Shown here piece by piece: positions 6,514 to 10,009 of a DNA stretch of 10,009 nucleotides. Source of the stretch: Phycisphaeraceae bacterium (GTDB lineage: Bacteria > Planctomycetota > Phycisphaerae > Phycisphaerales > Phycisphaeraceae); contig PUNN01000193.1 of the NCBI GenBank assembly GCA_003552605.1, forward strand, positions 1 to 10,009, given 5' to 3'. Both the position numbers and the translations under genes were made by a program. Position 1 is the first letter of the stretch, and each line of letters begins with the position of its first letter. A model generated the notes under the pieces. That model was not told the DNA's origin. It worked only from the letters and a program-made list of their open reading frames with translations, and made no database searches.

Positions 6514-6909
6514 ATGGCCGATCAACAGGATGTTTTTGAAAAGGTGCGGAACGTGCTCATGGATGCGCTCAGCCTCGATGAGGATGAGGTCGAGTCCGAA
6601 GCCCGGCTCGTGTCCGACCTCGGGGCCGAATCCATCGACTTTCTCGACATCGTCTTCCGGCTCGAGAAGGCCTTCGGCATCAAGATCGAGCAGAGCGAAC
6701 TGTTTCCCGACAACGTGCTCAATGATGCACGCTACGTCAACGATGGCAAGGTGACGGATGAAGGCCTCGAAGTGCTGCGGGCACGCCTGCCCCACGCCGA
6801 CCTGACCGAGTTCGAGAAGGACCGTTCGGTCGAGGCGGTCGGGGACCTGTTCACCGTCGATACCGTCGTGCGCTTCGTCATGAGCAAGCTCGAAAGCCAG
6901 ACGGCCTGA
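6514..6909 (+). CDS. Acyl carrier protein, long atypical form
   Basis: A 131-residue acidic carrier protein, against about 80 residues for ordinary ACP. Residues 4-58 look like the normal ACP N-terminal half: DVFEKVRNVLMDALSLDEDEV, then DLGAESIDFLDIVFRLEKAF, with Ser40 as the expected 4'-phosphopantetheine site in an ESID context instead of the usual DSLD. The final helix FTVDTVVRFVMSKLE (113-127) also fits ACP. Between them (about 60-112) is an insert of some 40-50 residues carrying NDGKVTDEGLEVLRARLP and an acidic stretch, where a normal ACP has a short loop and helix III. It sits between two FabZ-type genes, which suggests a carrier dedicated to them. Identification as ACP is firm; its pathway is inferred. 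Confidence 0.9.
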   Translation: MADQQDVFEKVRNVLMDALSLDEDEVESEARLVSDLGAESIDFLDIVFRLEKAFGIKIEQSELFPDNVLNDARYVNDGKVTDEGLEVLRARLPHADLTEFEKDRSVEAVGDLFTVDTVVRFVMSKLESQTA

Positions 6910-7122
6910 CCCCCCGGGCGCCCCGGCCCCCCGGACCATCGGCCCCCGGGAGTTCACCCACGGAGGTGGCCCCAGCAAGTGACGCCCGGATGCAGCCCAC
7001 AAAGGTAAGCGCCGGCTGTTGCAACTCCCCGTGCAAGCGGCTTTGGGAAAGCAGGGCCCGAGCCGGCCGAAGCACGCCCAGCACCGCCGCGATGGCGCTC
7101 CCAAACCCCCAGGCGACGGCCC
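6910..7122 (+). other. 213-base intra-cassette gap with potential RNA hairpins
   Basis: Five bases past the ACP stop codon's first base there is a small perfect hairpin, CCGGG-CGC-CCCGG (6914-6926), in a run of C and G. A longer imperfect hairpin may form at 6996-7047. Its paired segments are CCC/GGG, AAA/TTT, GCCG/CGGC and TTGCA/TGCAA around the loop ACTCCCCG. A good Shine-Dalgarno, GGAGGT (6962-6967), has only a nine-codon frame (GTG 6979 to TAA 7008) after it. No gene is supported. The gap may separate the third gene's expression from the first two. Confidence 0.4.
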
Positions 7123-7692
7123 ATGCGATGGATCTGGATCGACCGCATCATCGAGCTCGAGCGCGGCGTTCGCTGCATCGCGGTCAAGAACATCTCGCTC
7201 GCTGAAGAAGTGCTCCACGACCATTTCCCGGCCACCGATAACCATCCGGCGATGCCCGTGCTGCCCAACCCCCTCATCCTCGAGGGGATGGCTCAGACCG
7301 CCGGTATCCTCGTCGGCCACGCCAATGATTTCCGCGAGAAGGTGATCCTGGCCAAGGTGGGTCGCGCGCGCTTCACCGAGGCCGCCTGGCCCGGCTACTG
7401 CCTTCGCTATACCGCCGAGGTTGTCCGGCTCGACGGTGCCGGTGCCTCGACCCATGGCCACGTCGAGCGGTTGGACCCGCATCAGCCCCACGCCGCGCCG
7501 GTTCCTCTTGCCGAGATCGAGCTGCTGTTCAGCCACATCGACCAGGCCCGCACCGGCCTCGACCTGCCCGAGCATAACTTCGTGTTCACCCGCGCATTTC
7601 TCGAACTGGTGAGCCAGAGCGGCGTCGACCTCTCCCCCTCGAAAGCGCCGCAAGGCCCGGAGGCTCCGGATAACCCCGAAGCCTCTTCCTGA
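7123..7692 (+). CDS. Divergent FabZ-like hot-dog dehydratase
   Basis: A second hot-dog protein, 189 residues, clearly paralogous to the one at 6008: it opens RWIWIDRIIELERG and continues VKNISLAEEVLHDHFPA. The catalytic His34 and Glu54 are present (HDHFP and LILEGMAQTAG). The loop between them is six residues longer than in the first FabZ (His to Glu is 20 positions, not 14), and the usual PGV is replaced by PNP. LAKVGRARFTEAAWPGYCLRY (76-96) matches the family's next strands. Residues past about 145 form an extension with a disordered end. This suggests a changed acyl substrate or a non-identical partner in a heteromeric dehydratase (inference). The ATG has only a weak AGGCGA upstream at 7111-7116. 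Confidence 0.82.
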   Translation: MRWIWIDRIIELERGVRCIAVKNISLAEEVLHDHFPATDNHPAMPVLPNPLILEGMAQTAGILVGHANDFREKVILAKVGRARFTEAAWPGYCLRYTAEVVRLDGAGASTHGHVERLDPHQPHAAPVPLAEIELLFSHIDQARTGLDLPEHNFVFTRAFLELVSQSGVDLSPSKAPQGPEAPDNPEASS

Positions 7693-7696
7693 ATGG

Positions 7697-7717
7697 CAAC
7701 GGTCGGCGCACCCGTTG
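7697..7717 (+). terminator. Terminator-like hairpin after acyl cassette
   Basis: CAACGG and CCGTTG form a perfect 6-bp stem around a 9-base loop, starting four bases after the stop of the second FabZ-like gene. No T tract follows, so this is suggestive only. Confidence 0.35.
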
Positions 7718-8056
7718 AGGACTTGCTCCGAGCGATCCGTCGCTGTGCAGAAATCGGGGTCCGGTAATCATTGCGTCGGCGCTGCTGATACGGCAGGGGT
7801 ACGGCGGTGAGGGTGGTAACGGTCATGTCAAGCTGGCGAGGCAGGGGTAAATGGTGAAAGTGCATATGGATTGGTAATCCGGGCAAAGTAGGCCGTTCCG
7901 CCTGCCGATCTATCACACCATGGCAAGTGCCCGCCCGGGCGCCGGCCGGATCGCGCTGACCGGCAGCCGCAGCGCTGCCCCAAACCAGGGAAAGAGGCCC
8001 GCCGGCGTCAACGCGGGCCACGTTCAAACAACGGATGAGGCAAGGGTGCTGTCCCC

Positions 8057-8062
8057 AAGGAG
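8057..8062 (+). promoter_or_regulatory. Ribosome binding site, secretin
   Basis: AAGGAG is seven bases from the ATG at 8070 but only one base from the in-frame ATG at 8064, which makes 8070 the likely start. Confidence 0.8.
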
Positions 8063-8069
8063 CATGAAT

Positions 8070-10009
8070 ATGTCGAGCAGGCGATGGATGGTTCAGTGTG
8101 TCACGGTCGTGGCGGTGATCGCCGGGTTCAGCTTCGCCGTCGCCGCTGGTAACGGGCAGGACAACGAAGCAGCGACGCCAGAGGCCGACGAGCAGGCCGG
8201 TGTCTTCGTCGACCCCGAGGATGAGGGGGACATCGAAGCGAGTGTGACACCTGGTGCGTTCGGCAAATTCGATCTGCACGTCAAGGACCTCGATATCTCG
8301 AAGGTGCTGCAACTGCTGTCGTACCAGTCGAAGAAGAACATCGTGGCCAGCCGCAACGTCAGCGGGACGGTGACGGCCAACCTCTACGATGTCGACTTCG
8401 AGCAGGCCCTCGATGCGGTGCTGCACCCCAACGGGCTCGATTACCGCGAGAAGGACAACCTCGTCTACGTCTACACCGCCGATGAGCTCGCCAAGATCGA
8501 GGACCAGGACCGCCAGACCGTCAGCCGCGTGATCCGGCTGAATTACATGCGTGCCAGCGATGCCGCCGCGTTCGTGCAGTCGCGGCTCAGCTCCGCCGGC
8601 AGCATCTCGGCCTCCCCGGAAGAGGCCGCGGGCATCCAGCCGTCGATCGGCGATGCCGGCGGTGAAAGCCATGCGCTCGGCAACGTGCTGGTCATCGATG
8701 ACTACCCCGATAACATCGAGCGGATCGAAGAGGTCATCAAGGAACTCGACACCCGGCCCAAGCAGGTCCTGATCGAAGCCACCATCCTGGGCGTTCAGTT
8801 GACCGAAGAGAATCGAATGGGTGTGGATTTCTCGGTGCTCGCCGACTTCAAGACCGTGGACATCGCCAATCCGCTCAACCCGGTGGGCGCCCTGCTCGGC
8901 AACAGTGACGGCGGCGAGAACAGCCTCACCGGCACCGCCGTGCAGTCGGATGAGGGCGGCTTCCGGCTCGGTGTGGTCGAGGACAACATCTCGGTCGTCG
9001 TCGAGGCCCTTGCCGGCATTACCGACACCACCGTGCTCGCCAAGCCCAAGCTGCTCGTGCTCAACCGCCAGCGGGCCGACCTTCTGGTGGGCGATCGCCG
9101 CGGCTTCGTCACCACCAGCCAGACCGAAGTGTCGACCGTGTCCACCGTCGAGTTCCTCGAGACGGGCACGCAACTGTCCGTACGGCCGTTCGTATCCGAC
9201 GATGGCAACATCCGCCTCGAGCTGCGGCCGACCATCTCCACCGGCGATGTGCAGGAGCGGAGCGGCCAGCTTGTCCCCCAAGAAACAACGCAGACCCTCA
9301 CCACCAACGTCATGGTCCAGGATGGCCAGACGGTGATCCTCGGCGGCCTGTTCAGCGAAGAGACCAACGTGAACCGCCGGCAGGTGCCGTTCCTCGGCGA
9401 CATCCCTCTCGTGGGTGCTGCCTTCCGCGGCCAGGATGATGACATCAACAAGACCGAATACATCTTCATGATTCGCGCCAACATCGTTCATGATGAGCAG
9501 TTGGCCAAGGCCGGCGATCACATGCTCGATCGGGCCGAGATGATCCGCATCGGTGCCCGCCAGGGTCTGCTGCCCTGGGCGCGGGAGCGCATGACCAGCT
9601 ACCACCTCCAGCGGGCGCTGGATCATTACGAGCAGGGCCGTGAAGACCGCGCGCTCGTGGCCACGAGCTGGGCACTCTCGATCGACCCGCGCTTCATCCC
9701 CGCACGCGAGCTGCGAGAGAAGCTCAGCGGCAAGCGCGACTTCTACACTGAGTATGAAGGCCTCAGCCGTGCCGTCGACAAGTTCATCCATGAAAAGTCG
9801 GCGCCGAAGTTTGAAGATGACCCGGCGCGTGAGGATGACGACGAGCGGGATGAACAGGATGAAGACGTCGAAGCCACGGCCCACAAGGAAGTCGATGAGG
9901 CCGACGAGGCCGAAGATGCCGACGCCACGAGTGAAGTCGACGTCGCCGCGGATGATGATGACGCTGTCGAGCAGGAGCAGGCAGCCGAGCCACAGATCGA
10001 GATACCCAC
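8070..10009 (+). CDS. Secretin (GspD/PilQ-type outer-membrane channel), 3' end beyond window
   Basis: At least 646 residues, still open at the right edge. A signal peptide (1 to about 25) has basic SSRRW, a hydrophobic core and AVA. An STN-type domain follows at about 66-143 (FDLHVKDLDISKVLQLL). A secretin N-type domain runs about 150-258 (VSRVIRLNYMRASDAAAF, LVIDDYPDNIERIEEVI). The secretin barrel core covers about 300-475 and ends with the family signature VPFLGDIPLVGAAFR (439-453) and a final strand TEYIFMIRANIV. After the barrel comes a helical, TPR-like stretch (about 512-552) and then a very acidic Asp/Glu-rich tail (581 on). Such proteins form gated multimeric pores for type II secretion or type IV pili. 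No partner genes are in view, so the system is undecided. A terminator-like hairpin separates it from the acyl cassette. Confidence 0.9.
   Translation, partial: MSSRRWMVQCVTVVAVIAGFSFAVAAGNGQDNEAATPEADEQAGVFVDPEDEGDIEASVTPGAFGKFDLHVKDLDISKVLQLLSYQSKKNIVASRNVSGTVTANLYDVDFEQALDAVLHPNGLDYREKDNLVYVYTADELAKIEDQDRQTVSRVIRLNYMRASDAAAFVQSRLSSAGSISASPEEAAGIQPSIGDAGGESHALGNVLVIDDYPDNIERIEEVIKELDTRPKQVLIEATILGVQLTEENRMGVDFSVLADFKTVDIANPLNPVGALLGNSDGGENSLTGTAVQSDEGGFRLGVVEDNISVVVEALAGITDTTVLAKPKLLVLNRQRADLLVGDRRGFVTTSQTEVSTVSTVEFLETGTQLSVRPFVSDDGNIRLELRPTISTGDVQERSGQLVPQETTQTLTTNVMVQDGQTVILGGLFSEETNVNRRQVPFLGDIPLVGAAFRGQDDDINKTEYIFMIRANIVHDEQLAKAGDHMLDRAEMIRIGARQGLLPWARERMTSYHLQRALDHYEQGREDRALVATSWALSIDPRFIPARELREKLSGKRDFYTEYEGLSRAVDKFIHEKSAPKFEDDPAREDDDERDEQDEDVEATAHKEVDEADEAEDADATSEVDVAADDDDAVEQEQAAEPQIEIP

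Larger units (their letters stand above)
7693..8069 (+). other. Leader region of the secretin gene
   Basis: No gene is evident in these 377 bases. Two adjacent small perfect hairpins lie at 7868-7880 (GGATT-GGT-AATCC) and 7888-7905 (GTAGGC-CGTTCC-GCCTGC, one G-U pair). They are joined by GGGCAAA (7881-7887). The rest is unremarkable GC-rich sequence. No promoter hexamers are good enough to name. The region presumably holds the secretin promoter. Confidence 0.5.

Noticed and set aside
6966..7205. A 79-codon open frame between ACP and the second FabZ-like gene
   Set aside because: Its GTG overlaps the only Shine-Dalgarno nearby, it runs into the FabZ-like gene in another frame, and the translation has no motif.
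7861..7910. c-di-GMP-I (GEMM) riboswitch
   Set aside because: GGGCAAAG between two stems is suggestive, but the GNRA tetraloop, its receptor and the closing stem are not visible, so only a generic structured leader is noted.
7482..9884. An 800-codon open frame on the minus strand across the second FabZ-like gene and the secretin
   Set aside because: It lies antisense to a secretin with clear family motifs. Its translation is His/Asp/Val-rich low-information sequence, as expected for the mirror of GC-rich codon usage.

Overview
The window is GC-rich DNA from a free-living bacterium, most likely a planctomycete and perhaps of the Phycisphaerae type. That is an inference. It rests on a eukaryote-type (GT3) UDP-glucose glycogen synthase, a FabZ / long ACP / FabZ-like cassette, a large secretin with an unusual acidic tail, Gram-negative export features, and genes standing alone with long leaders. 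No rRNA, tRNA or CRISPR array was found.

Layout. Positions 1-604 hold no convincing gene but contain an inverted pair of REP-like palindromic repeats (71-155). A class I pyridine nucleotide-disulfide oxidoreductase related to MerA and Lpd follows (605-2032, +). The gap 2033-2529 carries a terminator-like hairpin and the decayed 3' end of an IS4-family transposase on the minus strand. It is recognisable by its Y-(2)-R-(3)-E-(6)-K motif, in which the Tyr codon is now amber. Next is ribD (about 2530-3678, +), which converges with the glycogen synthase gene (3693-5570, -); only 14 bases separate the two stops. A 437-base divergent region (5571-6007) contains a perfect 14-bp inverted repeat.

To its right, on the plus strand, lie a FabZ-type dehydratase (6008-6484), an unusually long acyl carrier protein (6514-6909) and a second, divergent FabZ-like hot-dog protein (7123-7692). 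After a 377-base leader with two tandem small hairpins comes a secretin (8070 to beyond the right edge).

How the genes fit together. The three acyl genes probably form one unit that dehydrates 3-hydroxyacyl groups on a dedicated carrier protein. The others are single-function genes: riboflavin synthesis (RibD), glycogen storage (GT3 synthase), a flavin oxidoreductase and an outer-membrane export channel. No complete unknown multi-gene system is obvious. The most unusual items are the long ACP between two dissimilar dehydratases, the MerA-like enzyme that lacks the usual catalytic dyads, the 14-bp inverted repeat in the divergent promoter region, and the secretin's C-terminal helical and acidic extension.
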